Positions 33,785 through 46,892 of a DNA stretch of 64,000 nt are shown one piece after another. Source of the stretch: Laccaria trichodermophora (Eukaryota > Basidiomycota > Agaricomycetes > Agaricales > Hydnangiaceae). Each line of letters opens with the position of its first letter. The first letter of the stretch is position 1. The DNA lies in NCBI GenBank assembly GCA_018417955.1, contig JACTVC010000001.1, positions 1,674,001 to 1,738,000 of the forward strand. Direction: 5' to 3'. The notes beneath the pieces were generated by a model, which ran no database searches, was not told the DNA's origin, and saw only the letters and a list, made by a program, of their open reading frames with translations. A program made the position numbers and the translations under genes.

Positions 33785-35418
33785 CGTTATCCCTGTAGAC
33801 CTGGCAAGAGGCCGCCGAAAGTTTAATTCTCGACACGAGTTTTTAGGAAGATTCAAGTTTATGCCATTTCAACATGGACGGTGAGCACGCTTTTCAAAAA
33901 CTATCTATTCTTCCAACGGACATACAGCGTATTTTATGTACAAGGTCCTACATCAATCGATCGACCTGCAAAAGTACCGCATGCGTGATTCATCATGGAC
34001 ATTGGACACGATCTATTCGCGTCTGCTCATTCGTTTTCGACCCTCAACACATGATATTCGATCGTCGGTCTACCCAGGATCGTCTGAGACACCCAAAAGT
34101 TCTTGATATCGCATTTGCGGAAGCCAAAATACCCTCCTTGGAGCTGGATCCAAGTACTGCGACGCATATCATCAAAGCTGACAACACTGAGGACACTCAA
34201 CAAAGAGAAGGGTTCTTTTAGATTGGTACGTCCCTCACTTGGCTTTTTATGACGCCCTTGGTGTAGCCTTTCGCTGACGGGACCGCAGATACCTTCTAGA
34301 GCAGGAAATATCGATCCGTTTCGGAGACATCTTTCGGTCGTACCAGGATATCGATATATAGTCCTCTTGGTCTAGGAGGAGGGACTGACGAAGAATATAC
34401 TGAAGAATCTGGGACTGCCAACTGTGTTTTAGAACTGACCTCAAGCAACTGTTAGGGTTCGGAACGGTTAAGGACCAAGGTATTCCCTCTGAAATTTCCT
34501 ATGTAACAGTTATCAGAAAATCGAGGACGATCGGAACTCTCAGGCTCCCATTTCGTCTTCAAGCAACCCTCGAAACTACACGTTCCATGATTCAAGACTG
34601 ATTTTTCTTGGGCTGCGAGAGTTGTGTGGAGCAACCGTCGATGTTATAGTACTGTACCTTTTGTACTTTGTTGATTAGCTAGTCCGTCTTTATTTCCCTC
34701 CCAGTCGGTGAGGGATTGCTGCTGAGCAAATTCAAGTTGAATTTGATTATCACCGCCAAGCAGCCAAGGAATGTCAGAATGACTGTCAGTCTCTGTCAAG
34801 TTTCAACCAGTGTTGCCGCTGTCAAAAAACTTCTATATCTTATCTCCGTGTTATCGGGTCGTACGACCTGTAAGTGTGACGTCATGGCCGCTGGGAAAAG
34901 GACTCAGGAAGATGCACAATCCACATTGCACATCAATTGCACATGCTAAAAACCGAGCCATGAACGTTGAACGTAACGCGTTTACATGAAAAGGTAACTC
35001 AAGCATCAATGTGTCAAAAGAAAATGGTGCTTGATGAAGGACAAAATACATATTACGAGCGAGAGCCGGAGCTTTTTATTCGTTCTGCTGATGATTACCA
35101 GGTTCGATAGAGTAAATGAGGAATAAGGTACGAGATATCACAGAACGGTATGCTGCTTAAAAAATTGGATGATACTACACAATGTGATTTGTATGAGGGT
35201 GGGATCCACGAGGTAACAAGGGGTATGTAAAAAGTTCAGATGTATGTGTAGGATGGAGGGAGTGAGGGTGGGACGTAGGAAACGAGGGTGGTGTCGAAAA
35301 AAAGTGTCATCATCATAAGCTCTTCTATACCTTGTGCCAATCGTACCATGCCAGCCCGATCAAAGTTTCGCGAGCCCCAGCTCCCATCACCTCGCTGTCC
35401 ATGGTGGTGTCAACGTCG
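33785..35418. other. No supported gene
   Basis: The longest plus ORF (33874-34221, 115 codons) and minus ORFs at 34247-34634 have no recognisable domain and no supporting splice structure. They may be degraded sequence. I saw no repeats or RNA genes. Confidence 0.4.
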
Positions 35419-37400
35419 TCACCGCGCAAACCCAACCTGAAGCTCAACATTACTCCCCTGTTCTTCCGTAGGTCTTCGTCGGCTAATACTACCACTTCGG
35501 CCGGTGGTCGCCCTTGAAGAATACACGGGAGTAGCCGAGGTGGGTGTGGGGTTGTCATGGTACGGTGATGGCAGAGGTTGATCCCTAAATGGTGATTGGT
35601 CGCTGTTATATGGATTGTTTTGTTGATAGGGGTTGTTGTTGGTTTTCTCGTTCATTCGATCCGCGGCAGCTGTGGCGGCAGAGGCATCACCAATACCAGC
35701 ACGCGTGCCCCATCCGGTCTGAACGATCATTTAATCAAGTATATTGAGGGGCATGGATGACGGCGTACCTCGTGCAGCGTGCAAAGAGCATAAAGTTTCA
35801 TGATGGCGAAGTAGTACCCGAAGAGGATGAATGCTGGTACATAGATGACGTCCTGTGGACGCGTCCAGAGGTGAGGTAGGAGTTTAAATGTCCGTGTGGC
35901 GACTAGCCACACAAAATATGAGCAAAGGATATTCCTATGCGACAATAAGCTACCCCTCGAGTCGGAAGGCAAGTTGAAACCTTACCACCACGGCAAGTGA
36001 TATCCGCCTTGTGCGACTGGTATGGTGCTCTTGTACATGAGGTAAGACACCAAGCAGGGGCCGACGAGCAGGGTAAATGGGTTAAATAATTTATCAACCT
36101 TGATGACGACAGCGATCAGTTGCAAGACGGTTTGGAGAAAAAGGGCGACTGACCATTGTGAAGGCAACGTAAGGATGTGAAGTCCAAATATGGCGTTCCA
36201 TGAAAAGACTCCTCAAATCCGAACGCCAAGTATTTCTAGTCCACCGCAAGACTTGCTTCAGGAAGCGCCAATTGGGTTTCATAGTACTAAGAAGCTCGGC
36301 CTCCTTACAGCATTGCACGTAAGTGCTCCAGCCGTGGCTCACCATCCAGCGTGTGAGGAACTTGTCGTCTCCCGAATTCAGCTGGTACTTGCCAAGCCAA
36401 TAGTCGTGCGTAAAGCCATGAAGAAATTCAGGGTCCTTCAGGATGACGGTACGGTAGGCGGCTGTACGTCCTGAAAGACAAGGGATGCCGCCGTCTATGT
36501 GTGTGGAAGAGGAAATTTCGATATTTCGGATTGTGAGGCGGAAGGCAGCCAGGACTTCCCAAACGGTCATCCTGTTTCCAACCGGCTGAACACGCTGGCT
36601 GGTGCCTACGCCTCCGACCTTCTGGTCCTCAAAGCATGCGAGAACGTATGGCAAGAGGGTGGGGGGCCAAATAGCGTCGTCGTCGGCAAAGACAATAATA
36701 TCGGTAGTGGTGTTCTTGATTCCATGGCTCATCTGGAGCCGCTTGTTCGCGAAGGGGACGGTAAGAACACGTATACGCTCCGGATCGACCTGGTTTGCGA
36801 GGTCTTGCAGGGGACCAAGCATTTTTTCTTCGGTGATGATAAGAATTTCTTTCGGCTTGCCAGCAAGCCAACTATTGGCCGCTTCCTTGAACTCCTCTCC
36901 AGCGTCGATGGTGGGTACAATAATAGTAACATCCTCAGATGCGATGTAGGTGGGGTTCTCGGGTAGAGGTACTGGGCGATATGTGAGCGAGGCGGTTACG
37001 CGAATTATATACCATAGGTAGCGGTAAAAGCTGGTACGCTGATAGTCAGGAGACCGCAGGTTGGTGAGACATGTCAGCTCACCCAATGACACCAAACGGA
37101 ACGACTGGAAGGCGGAAAAAACGTTGAGAAAAAGAAGCCTCCACGACGGTGGGAATGACTTACAGATTGGAAATTCATCGGACGTCAGGTAGAGCATCTG
37201 GGCAGCGTTCGGGTGATAGAAAGGAGCGAATTACGACGCCAAAGACGAAGAAAAATGTGAGAGAGCCGTCGTGGCCAGTCGAACAGCCCAGAAAGACTGG
37301 GGGGAGCGGCGGGGACGATGGAGACGACGTTGCTGTCGTGATGAAGATATTGCAGGGATAGTGTCGCGGTGTCGATCTGAACAGGGTCAGCTCTATGCAT
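35419..37400 (-). CDS. Processive family 2 glycosyltransferase (Cps1/hyaluronan synthase-like)
   Basis: It builds a polysaccharide chain from nucleotide sugars at the plasma membrane. On the minus strand the order is: N-terminal LFDWPRRL...RRNSLLS; YRPVPLPENPTYIASEDVTI with IIVPTIDAGEEF; the donor-binding Asp block DIIVFADDDAIWPP; HDYWLGKYQLNSGDDKFLTR (GDD acceptor base); and QVLRWTRNTWRS (Q-x-x-R-W product motif). C-terminal membrane segments follow (LFLQTVLQLIAVVIK, FTLLVGPCLVSYLMY, AFILFGYYFAIMKLYALCTL). The tail is hydrophilic (TGWGTRAGIGDASAATAAAD...) to a stop at 35419. It resembles the basidiomycete Cps1-type synthase. The product could be a hyaluronan-like or other glycan. The splice near 37170 joining the first exon to the catalytic exon is not certain. 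Confidence 0.83.
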
Positions 37401-40400
37401 CTCATGCCGGGTAGCGGACTTTCAATTTCAATTTCCGGCCGCATCCTGACGAAAATACAATTATCCGCCCTATTCTTAAAATAACTACTCGTCGGATCCG
37501 AAGCCAGTGCGTATTTTCGTTGCGCTTGCAGAGTCCAGACGCTTGTGCAAGTTGTAAGTACTCGCTCGGGTCATAAATTTTTGGCCAACAAAGCCTTCGC
37601 GACGAAATTGCTTAGTAATAGCAATCCTCTTGGCGATCGGGTGAAATTCGGAAGACGTAGATTCCGGAAACCTTCCTGCAAAGGATTTCTTTCTTTCACG
37701 GGCAAGATGTCGTTATCAAGTTTCCAAGTCTTGGTTGAGAGCATGCTGAAATTTTATCTGCAGGTGTGTCCACCCAAAGCCCAGCTGTTTTTGTGAACAC
37801 CCTGATGACGATCCTCAAACCAAAATGCAGGGTCGAATCGCCATTCCTCGGAACAGCGGTAGCCTTCCAGGTTCATTGTTCAGGGGTACCTTTCTTTGAC
37901 CCGCAGCGTCTTTAACCAATCTTCAACATCGAACGTTGCAAGACAGTGCAAGACGTTGCAACCTGCACCGGCGGTGCTTTTGATCAGTTGAAGAATTATC
38001 ATTACTAGAGGTCAACTGGCGGCCGGCTTCTTATTATTGATACATAAGTACTCCAGCCAAGGAAAGGTACGTCATTTTGCAAGCCACCTGATAACTGAAT
38101 CCTGCAAGCAATCCAGGGAGTCCCTCGATGTTTTTTGTCGACTTCTTTCAACTCTCAAAGCCAAGGGCTTGAATACTACAAATGTAGAAGTTTAGGGACT
38201 TGTAGCCTTGTGACGCATCTGGGGACAAATTGTCGCGCTCCCACCTGCTCCCACCAGTTTTTGCTCAACGTTGCTATGTAAGTACCAGTGGACGGCTTCA
38301 CCTTGTTATAGTCAAGTTTGTCGGTGAGCCCGCCGGTGCACCGGGTTACCTTGGGTACGTGGGATTACACACACCAACAAGGATGCAGCCCATTTCCGGA
38401 TCAAGTTCAACCTGCGGTGGAAATAATAGTAGAAGGTTACCTTCCACACAATCAGTTTATAGCCATGAACGCACTAAAGGAAGCAATTTTCATCAAGGCT
38501 ACGGTCGCCGAGGTGTATCAGGCAGGTACAAGGGGCATACCAAGGATGATGAAGGCGGTAGCTCGTCTTTGCAAACGTGTGAGCATCGTTTATTTTTATA
38601 CAAGGAAATTACTGCGCATTCTATACTTATCTTCAGACCAATCTCTACCGATGCCTGATGCCAGCTGATGCCAACAACACTTTTTTCGTAGCCCAACTCC
38701 GAACAAACGAGTTCAATCTGCCGACCTTCCGGCCGTCCACAGATAAGACTGCTTCGAGTCAATCAATTGTCTATCAGATTCAATTGCCTGCGACCGTGAT
38801 ACATCATCATCAAGGAGTTAGGCGGCTGTCGTGCCGTATTTTTTTTTTGGCTGTTCCACGTCGGCCAAAGATATCCATTTCTACTCAAGCACCTACAGAG
38901 TCCTACAGGTCGTGCCTATCGGCTTACAATCGATACCCAAATATCGGTCGACGGTCGCTTTACTGCTGAAACGAACTGCACTGCCTGCAAGGACAGTGAC
39001 TTATCCCAATTCACAAATTTCTGGGGAGTCTGATACCGATTCATGCCAGTGGCGATTTTTGAACATGCGCAAAGTGGGCGACACGAACTGACAATGTTTT
39101 ATGGAAAATCCATTCCCTTTCATCCCTAAATGGATATGACATTTCTGCAGCCCGTCCTGACCCAGCGCTACCCAGTGTCGGCAGTCCAAGTGATGGTCGA
39201 CGGTCGTGAGAGCTGCGCAATAATTCTCCGGCAACCTTCGGAGATAACAAGCACTAAGTAATGTCGTACCCATCTGTTGCGGTGAGCGAGAGCGGGTTCG
39301 GCGGTCACTCATGGGAACGAAATTAACAGGCACCATTAATTACTGACGTCACCTGCCTTCAACTTGCCTTCAACACCTTCAACTTCGTCGTTCCACGGAG
39401 TACCCGGCCTGATCACTCGCAGCGTTTTATATAATTTAACTTCGAGGTGGACGTATTGGCGGATGAATGGTCGTTGTTTTTTATTTTCAAAGTTCGAACT
39501 GCGAAGCGTCTCAAGTTTCCGTTTGAACGTCGAATGCCATTGCGCTTCCTGTTCAAACAGTAATATCAACCACAAAGTCGACGTAATACGGACGGGATGA
39601 AAAACGTCTCAGGAAATGGGGGGCTGAGATCAGAGAAACGCCTTTGATAGCACTTCATATTGCTACAATCTCCAAATTTCGTGTGCTGGCGAGATATACA
39701 TCTCATGTTTCGAGATAATCCACTGATACAATTGTCAATACAATGGAGTAAGAATTTGATAAAGACGTAAACGTTACAAGCATACCACACTCCATATCAC
39801 GATAAGGGTGTAAAAGGGTAGACATGCGTTCAGAATTCAAAGATAGTGAAGGAAAAGTAAGGAAGGTTAGTGAGGCGAGAGGAAACACCAGGAAAGTATA
39901 TAGCCACAAGAAAATTATACAGAGCTCCAAGCCAACTTTAAGCGTGGATATCATCTAAGTCCTCCGATCCTTCGCCGGTATGGCTTCTGCTGGTAAATGG
40001 CCCTTGGTCAATGGTGAACGTGTAGGTATTGCTTCCAGCAGATGTGTAGCCCCCAGTGGATGACCCGGACCTGACATGCCTAAACCTACAGAAATGCATG
40101 AAATTCTTTGATTTCTTACCTACCAAAGGCCTTGGTGTCAAAGGAATTTCGATCACCTAATTGGGGACGGGACAATGTGGATCCTCCGGCCCTGCAAGAT
40201 AGCGCATTGAATGTTGCGTGTGGACTTACGCGCTGGGGCGCACGGGGTAATGTGTCCACGGTCTAGCTAATGGCGGTCTTAGAAGTGGAGGGGTTCCCGT
40301 ACAACGCTCTAGGTACTAGACGTTTCCCGTGACCGCAATCATTCGGGACCTTGTTTGCAGGGCAGCGAGTCGTCCTGATGCCGCCTAAGCTTTTGTTAGG

Positions 40401-41000
40401 CTCACATGAATAAACAGTTTGTCCTGCTCGACTGACCCGATGAGTCCCTTGAAGGCAAAAAAACATCCCTCTGAAGCGTGGGGACATCTGTGTTGGGGTC
40501 GAGTGGTGACCAAGAAAACTCTTTTTGAAGTTTTGGTGAATGAAAGTCTCGATACGGTTTAACAGTCTAATCAAATGGAATTATAACAGTCGGCGACCTA
40601 GAATTTCGCTGCCAGAGTTACACCTGATGACCATAAGCCCGGCTAGATTTCTTGTTTCTGAGAAGGCTGACTCAAATACGAGTTTCTTGTTCCGGAGCGA
40701 AAAAAAAAATCACAAAACGTGCGCCACAGAGAAGTCGAGCAAGTACAGCTACTCATTGGTGTAGATATGCCAGGGTGAGTCAAAAATGAGATGGGGCAAT
40801 GAGAATCAACATACGCTGAGTCCAAGACAAGGAAGAGCAGACTGTCATTGCCTTCGCAGAAAACTCAGGGTTTATATCCATCGAACTGCCCCGAAATATT
40901 TGACCAGAAACCGATGTAAAACCCCGAGACTAGGACAACCGGTCCGCCAGATCCTACGTCTCAAACAGGACGTAGGCAATCCAAGAATGAGAGCTTCTAG
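37401..41000. other. 3.6-kb stretch without an assignable gene
   Basis: There is a run of plus-strand frames at 38318-38969 (VHRVTLGTWDYTHQQGC, then MNALKEAIFIKATVAEVYQA, GIPRMMKAVARLCKR and, after a possible intron, MPADANNTFFVAQLRTNEFN). It looks protein-like, but I recognise no family. A minus frame at 39938-40156 (GGYTSAGSNTYTFTIDQGPF ending DLDDIHA) could be a last exon. Nothing links these into a gene with confidence. No terminal repeats were found. Confidence 0.35.
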
Positions 41001-41890
41001 TTACTGAGCAGCCCCAGATGCTAGGGGCCTCTCCTCTGGATCAGCCTTGGTCATATTCTCCCCAATGCCCTTGAACAGCTCAAGACCCCCATGCTCCTGT
41101 GTAATTGTTTGAAATTCAGAATACAAAGTGGATACAGCGGAAATCGTACCGCAATCGTCCTCAGAATAACATTTCCTAGCTGGTAGACATCGGCCTTGAA
41201 AGGATCATACGGGATATTCGGAGTCGACATTTCAGGCACTGAACGATCCTGTCCAATTTGCCCGATCTCGCGACAGTTTCTTTTTGAGGAATAGCGAAGG
41301 GATAAATCAAAGTCAACGAAAAAAATATTTCACTGGTTTGACCAACCAGCAATCGTGCCAAGAAATCGTATGAAAACCGTCAACAGTTCGCCAACCTCCA
41401 AAATGGAAACTCGATGGTACCACTCGTGAGGAATCCATCATGAGATTATATGTGCATGCATCACTGGGTTATCAGTTAGCAAAGAAATATGTTCGAGGGA
41501 TGACAATTCCCACCCAATTCCCACCGGTATCCAATATTATGTTCTTGCATCATCTCAAGGCCCTAGTGAGAAAAAAGTCGAAAAAGCACCTATGAAATAG
41601 AGAATTTGAGCTTGCCTTCAACCATTGCTGAAACATTTCAGCGACCTCTCCTACACGGCGAAACGAGCCCCCTTGGAAATGGCTGTCGTTTCACCCACAC
41701 TTGTGACTTCTTCAATTGGACTTCTAAGGTATTCGTCAAATTCCTCTGGATCCATTCGGTAAGGTATGATGTGAGCTGAGGTTTCAAGTCACGATTGGGT
41801 TGTTGATGTCCATAAACACTGACAAATATAAATGTCGTGAAGCGTTGAAAGCAAGTTGAAAGCGCCGATGAATACAGCTTCACAACGGAC
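41001..41890 (-). pseudogene. Basidiomycete protein kinase gene with a homopolymer frameshift
   Basis: On the minus strand, exons give VGEVAEMFQQWLK|GLEMMQEHNIGYR|DACTYNLMMD. The catalytic loop (Y/HRD...N) is restored exactly by an intron of about 110 bases. Next comes FFVDFDLSLRY (metal-binding DFD), SVPEMSTPNIPYDPFKADVY with QLGNVILRTI and, after another intron, LFKGIGENMTKADPEERPLA to TAA 41001. This is the C-lobe of a kinase family common in Agaricomycetes, with FunK1-like character. A run of seven A (41319-41325, T on the coding strand) puts VKYFF out of frame with VDFDLS; six would keep it open. The N-lobe is poorly defined (41640-41890). It is either a young pseudogene or a sequencing error. 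One intron appears to use a GC donor. Confidence 0.6.
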
Positions 41891-42503
41891 GCTAATATTC
41901 ACATTAGTGAAGATCTATTAGACACGACCTCGCCTAATGGAAGCCTTAAGCCTCCCGTGCGTCTTAGTACCAGTTTACTTGTTGCACGTAAATCCCGAGA
42001 ATCAAAAAAAAAAAAAAAAAGCGCCGATGAAGGTCTGATTAGGATCCAAGTCCGGCAAAAGGCTATCCGGAGACCTTGAAGTAGGCATGAATTCCTTGGA
42101 TACTTCCTGGTACTTATTTCCAACTTATTTTGCGAAGCAAGGCACGACTTTTGTACGATTTCGCATTATATCGGAGTCTGTCTAGTACAAATCTAGTAGA
42201 GATTTACTAGGACACAACCACGGGCGTATCGCTGCCGAAGGCCTTTATGAGGCAAGCAGAGAGGTTGTTGAATTCTATCGTCGACTTCGTTCAAGAATTA
42301 GAACGTTAAATTCATGCAAGGGGTGACTAACATGCGATAAAAGTACACAAGAATGAATATCAAATGCCGTAGGAGACTTCACGATGTTGAGGTTTTACGA
42401 AAAGCCCAGAGAGAAATATCCAAATACATATTGGACGACAACGAATCATTTTTACTATGTGTTGTTGACAGGTCCAAATGCCGCATCCCATTACATAAAA
42501 TCA
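41891..42503. other. No supported gene
   Basis: Non-coding DNA between the kinase remnant and the transporter. It contains a run of 17 A near 42004 and nothing else recognisable. Confidence 0.4.
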
Positions 42504-44685
42504 TTAAGCCTTCTCAGCGTTATCGGAGCGACTGGACGTGGTATCATGCTTCTCGTGGTCTGGAGAGCGACACAAAGCAAGTTAGAGAGCGTAATGTGGG
42601 GAATAACGCGAAGGGAAGACTGACCATGTTCTTGTTTAGTAATGTGAGCTTGACGTTCCTCTGCTGAGATGGCACCAAAGATGATGTCCATATCTTCCAG
42701 ACTGCGGCCCTTGGTTTCGGGAATAGCGCTGATGGATTGCGAAGATCAGATGGTTGAAATCACCGTAGCCGACATATCGCGTACAGAGAGAAGGCACCCA
42801 TTGCCAAGATGTTGATAGTACCGAACATGAAGAAAATCTTGAAGCCGAGGTTGGTGATCATAGTGGGGGTAACTTTGGAAACAACGAAGTCTGTAGGAAC
42901 GTTTATTAGCATATTGGAAGAAACAAACAAAATTTAAGACTTACTGAACAACCACTGGGACGCGCTAGCGAGAGCGAGACCGTAATGCCTGGTGCGGGTG
43001 GGGAAGATATCGGAGACATAGACCCAAGGGAGTGGTCCCCATCCCATAGAGTAGAAGCACACGTAGATGTACAACATGGCGGCCATGCCCTTCGATGCGG
43101 GAGGAGGGTTGATGGTTTGGCCGGGGATGAGCTTAGGGGGAGGGTGGGTCTTGAGGATAGCACCAATGATGAAGAACAGGGTGCCCATGCCAATGGCAGA
43201 AATGAAGAGCGACAGCTTACGACCGAGACTGTCTGCCGCGAAGAAGATGAAGAAAGCAGTGGCAATAACCTGAGAAATAGAGATTGAAGACATATTGTAT
43301 CTGAGCATAGCTCAAAAGCGCACCTTGACAACGCCGTAAATTCCAGACGCGAGCAGTGAGTTCTTGGCGCCGGTATATCCAATGGATGAGAAGATCTGAG
43401 GGGCGTAGTAACTAGAGACGATGGAGTTAAAGGGCGGAAAACAGAGACAAGGAGAAATACAACGCACCCTACAGAGTTTTGTCCACCCCATTGTTGTAGC
43501 AAGAAGATGACGAAGGCGATAACGAAACGGATGAAGTTCCCCTTGCCCAAAAGTGCTTCTTTCAAACCAAGACCTGCGCGGGCAATCCGTTCTTCCTCGA
43601 TGGCTGCGTCAATTTCGGCCATCTCGTGAAGGACGGTTTCGGAGTCTTCACGCTCCTTGCGAAGATAAGCAAGGTTACGAATAGCTTCTTCGTTACGGCC
43701 AACAGATGCGAGCCAGCGAGGAGATTCCTAAATAAAAAAATGAGCACGAGTTGCATACAGAATATTGAAGGAAATCGACCTTGACGGTGAAAAGACCGAG
43801 CAACATGATGCCGCAAGGAACCAACTGGAAACCGAAGGGAACACGCCATACGTCGGTGCTATTCTTCATCTTGATGTTTTGACTGACACCGTCTGGGAGT
43901 GCGAGTCAGTCGCGTGTCGAGTGATGATAAAAATGGGGAGGCTCACAGTTAATGAAGTAAGAGATCATGACACCAATAGCGACCATGATCTGGAACATGC
44001 CGGTGATACGTCCACGAACGTCCTTGGGCGAGCACTCGGACACATATGCGGGAGCCACCGCGGAGATGCCACCAATACCGAAGCCAGAAATAACACGACC
44101 AGCATAGATGAGGGGAAGACCATGTTTCGCACCGCCAGCCACGGTTGTGAGGACCTAGCGGAATAATTCAGTTGATATGGCGAAAAGAAGGTTCTCGGAC
44201 ATACAGCGCCAACAGCGAAAATCGCAGAGAAACCGACGAGTGTCCATTTTCGGCCATATTTGGCTGTGGTGCGGGAGTTAATATGGGGCGAGCTTTGGAG
44301 GCGAAGAAGTGCGAACCTGACATGGGGGCACTTCCAAGGGCGCCGAAGAATGCGCCTGCTTGTAAAACGGAAACAACGTTGGAGGAGACTTCATTTGAAC
44401 GCTTCGTATCGATGGTTCCATCCGGCTTCACGAGACCGAAATGTTTCTGGAAGAAGGGCTGCGATACGACACCACCAGCGATACCACTGGAGAATAGCAA
44501 TGAATAAATGCCCAGTCAATGTAGGAAATATGAACACATACGTGTCATAACCGAAGAGGACAATTCCCCAATACGCGATGAATGCGAGCCCTGCAATGAA
44601 GCATTAAACGTTGATGTTGACCTCTGCCGAGTTGAAACGTACAGTAAACCCGGATGTTCTGAAATATGTGCTGCGTGGCAGCCAT
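42504..44685 (-). CDS. MFS sugar/quinate-type transporter
   Basis: A 12-helix major facilitator that takes up hexose or quinate-like substrates with protons. The start [14 protein letters not shown] at 44685 is chosen because splicing then gives [29 protein letters not shown] exactly in phase. Motifs: YGRKW after TM2; [20 protein letters not shown] with [40 protein letters not shown]...[38 protein letters not shown]; and [16 protein letters not shown]. The last exon reads [18 protein letters not shown] then TAA at 42504. About nine short introns are present and the gene looks intact. The GGR/K, PESPRWL and PETKG sugar-porter signatures are all present. The substrate is not deducible, though the length and C-terminus resemble fungal quinate/hexose permeases. 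Confidence 0.88.
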
Positions 44686-46892
44686 CGTTGAGGAGGTCGG
44701 GTGAGGGCAGACGGGGTTGGAAGAGACGACGAGAGCCTGAAGATCCAGCCAACTCGGGCGCAGGTTTTAAAGGAAGGGAACCCGCCATAGTAGGTTCCCA
44801 TCTCGATTCGATCAAAGAAGTTGGGGGCGGGGAAATGGTAAAAGTCGGACCGACGGCCCGTTATGAATTAGTTGATTAGGAGTTCATAATTCAAATACTT
44901 GTCGATCTGTGGGATGAGCCCAGCAAAAGTGAAGTTCAGAATTGCCAGACTCGTATTATATGTTCCACCTACGCACTCACGCATTGGCCTTGTACATTTT
45001 TCTGGTAGCTTGCTTCAAAAGCATGTGGTGCTTGGAGCAGTCACGCTGTTCGAAGTTCGCGCAAGAGTAAGAACAATTTTGGAGTGGTTCGACTCGTTCA
45101 AAACAGCAGACGGTATGCAGAGGTACTTCGGGTTGCTACGGGCCGGGGAATCAGAATAAGCAGGGTACCTGAGCGCGTGGTTAGAAAAGGCTTGGGCAAC
45201 AAACATCCATGAGCAATATGGTCCAGCCTCCAGATGAACTGCGAGATCTTACATATTGCACTAGGTGAAATAAACTACCTCCAACCTTGACGGAAGTCGG
45301 TGCGGGGAATTCAAAGCCCCATGGGCCATAACTTCCCGCCACAACAATGGGTCTTCAAATTGTCTTGAACGCCGACGTCACCATCGTGCAGATCTAACAT
45401 TGATATTGATAGATGCCGGGGGTCAGTTTGAGCATTCAAAAGAGTAGCGATTTTTATCGCTGGATAGTATACCCTCATTTCTTCTTGCGGCGAACGCAAA
45501 GTGAAACAACAAAACGTTTGCTGCAGGCCTGTGCGAAAAAATGCCCTCCGTGAAACTAATTGCAAGAGTCAAGAGCGATCATTGATTTCACCAGATCGTT
45601 GCACGCGATACGAGCTCAATAACCTTACCTCCTATTCTCCTTTTTCTTGGCCGGAATAAGGATGTCCCCCCGGTTATCAAATCCGATGTGGGGTATATGC
45701 TGAAGAGATTTCATCTAAGCATGACTGGCGGTCTGTGGCGATCTGTAGATTAGAAGGTCAGGAGGAAGCATAATTCGAGAGAAATCTAGATCGAAGTCTG
45801 TGCGTACCCGACCAACTTGAAGTACCAAGCGTTCCTCCGTTAGGACCTTGATTTCATCTCTGGAGTATCGGTCCGAATTCTTGAAGAGTGCCTTGGCCCT
45901 TATAGTCGGGAGAACTCAAATTGTAAAATTATACCCTATGGCCTCCTGTGGTGTGGCGCTTGGTCTATGCATCCTCGACGGTGAGATTTTGGTGAGGTCA
46001 AGGTGAGGTTCAAATTTATCTTTTGCATTTGTCACAAGGGTCACGGCGGACGTCATCGCGTCTCGTGCATTGCAATCTTTTGCTCGTACTATGCATTTTC
46101 ATTACCTTCCATGCACCCTCCTACTCCGTGGTTTTTGACAGTAGGTTTGAGTCAGGGAGTAATGCTAACTATTACCTCTGTACAGCGTAGGCGAGCTCGA
46201 AGAACGCATGCAGACGAATTTGTAACGGCAACTGGTACTGCAAGCGAAAGGTGGCTTGTAACAGCCGTGAACGGGTTGAGCGCGGAGTACCCGGGCAGAC
46301 CCAGGCTAGTGTCGAGTAAAGCGTTGTCCATTCTATTCGTACTTGTATTGCGGTCCACTAATGACCCTGATGTTCTTGTGCAAAGGGCGATTCGCTTGAA
46401 CTACTCCAAATGAATGTGGGGTCATTGAAGCTGAGAGAGGGTGACGAAATGATCCAGAGATATTCAAAGGTTGAGATAATCGCTAGGCGAACTACCAAAA
46501 GTGGGGTTGGCAGGGCAGAGCGGAGACGGTAGTTCACTTTCAGGACAAATTAGCCGAGCTGGCCATGGGCTACCCATTTCAACGGCGAAGTCGTCTAAAA
46601 CCCAAGGGTCTGAACGCTGGATTCAAGTATACATCGCTGCCTACGTAAACAATGTGAACATGCCTCACGCATGAGCAGAAAGACAGACCCAAGGATCTAC
46701 CGTCAAATAACTTACCATCTTTGCCCGCCCTTATCGCAAATATAGAAAAATGATGAGCCATTGCAGCAATTGCGTACGGAATGCGGAGAGCTGGAAGTTT
46801 TTTGGCCGAGAAATCAGTCACATCGACGAGACTTCACCGAGATTATGGGGAAAGCAGGCCACTGAGTACCCCTCCACTGAAATCTAAAAAAA
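44686..46892. other. 2.2-kb stretch without a supported gene
   Basis: It presumably holds the promoter of the transporter. A plus ORF of 136 codons at 46003-46413 and shorter ORFs around 44900-45570 have no recognisable features. Confidence 0.4.
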
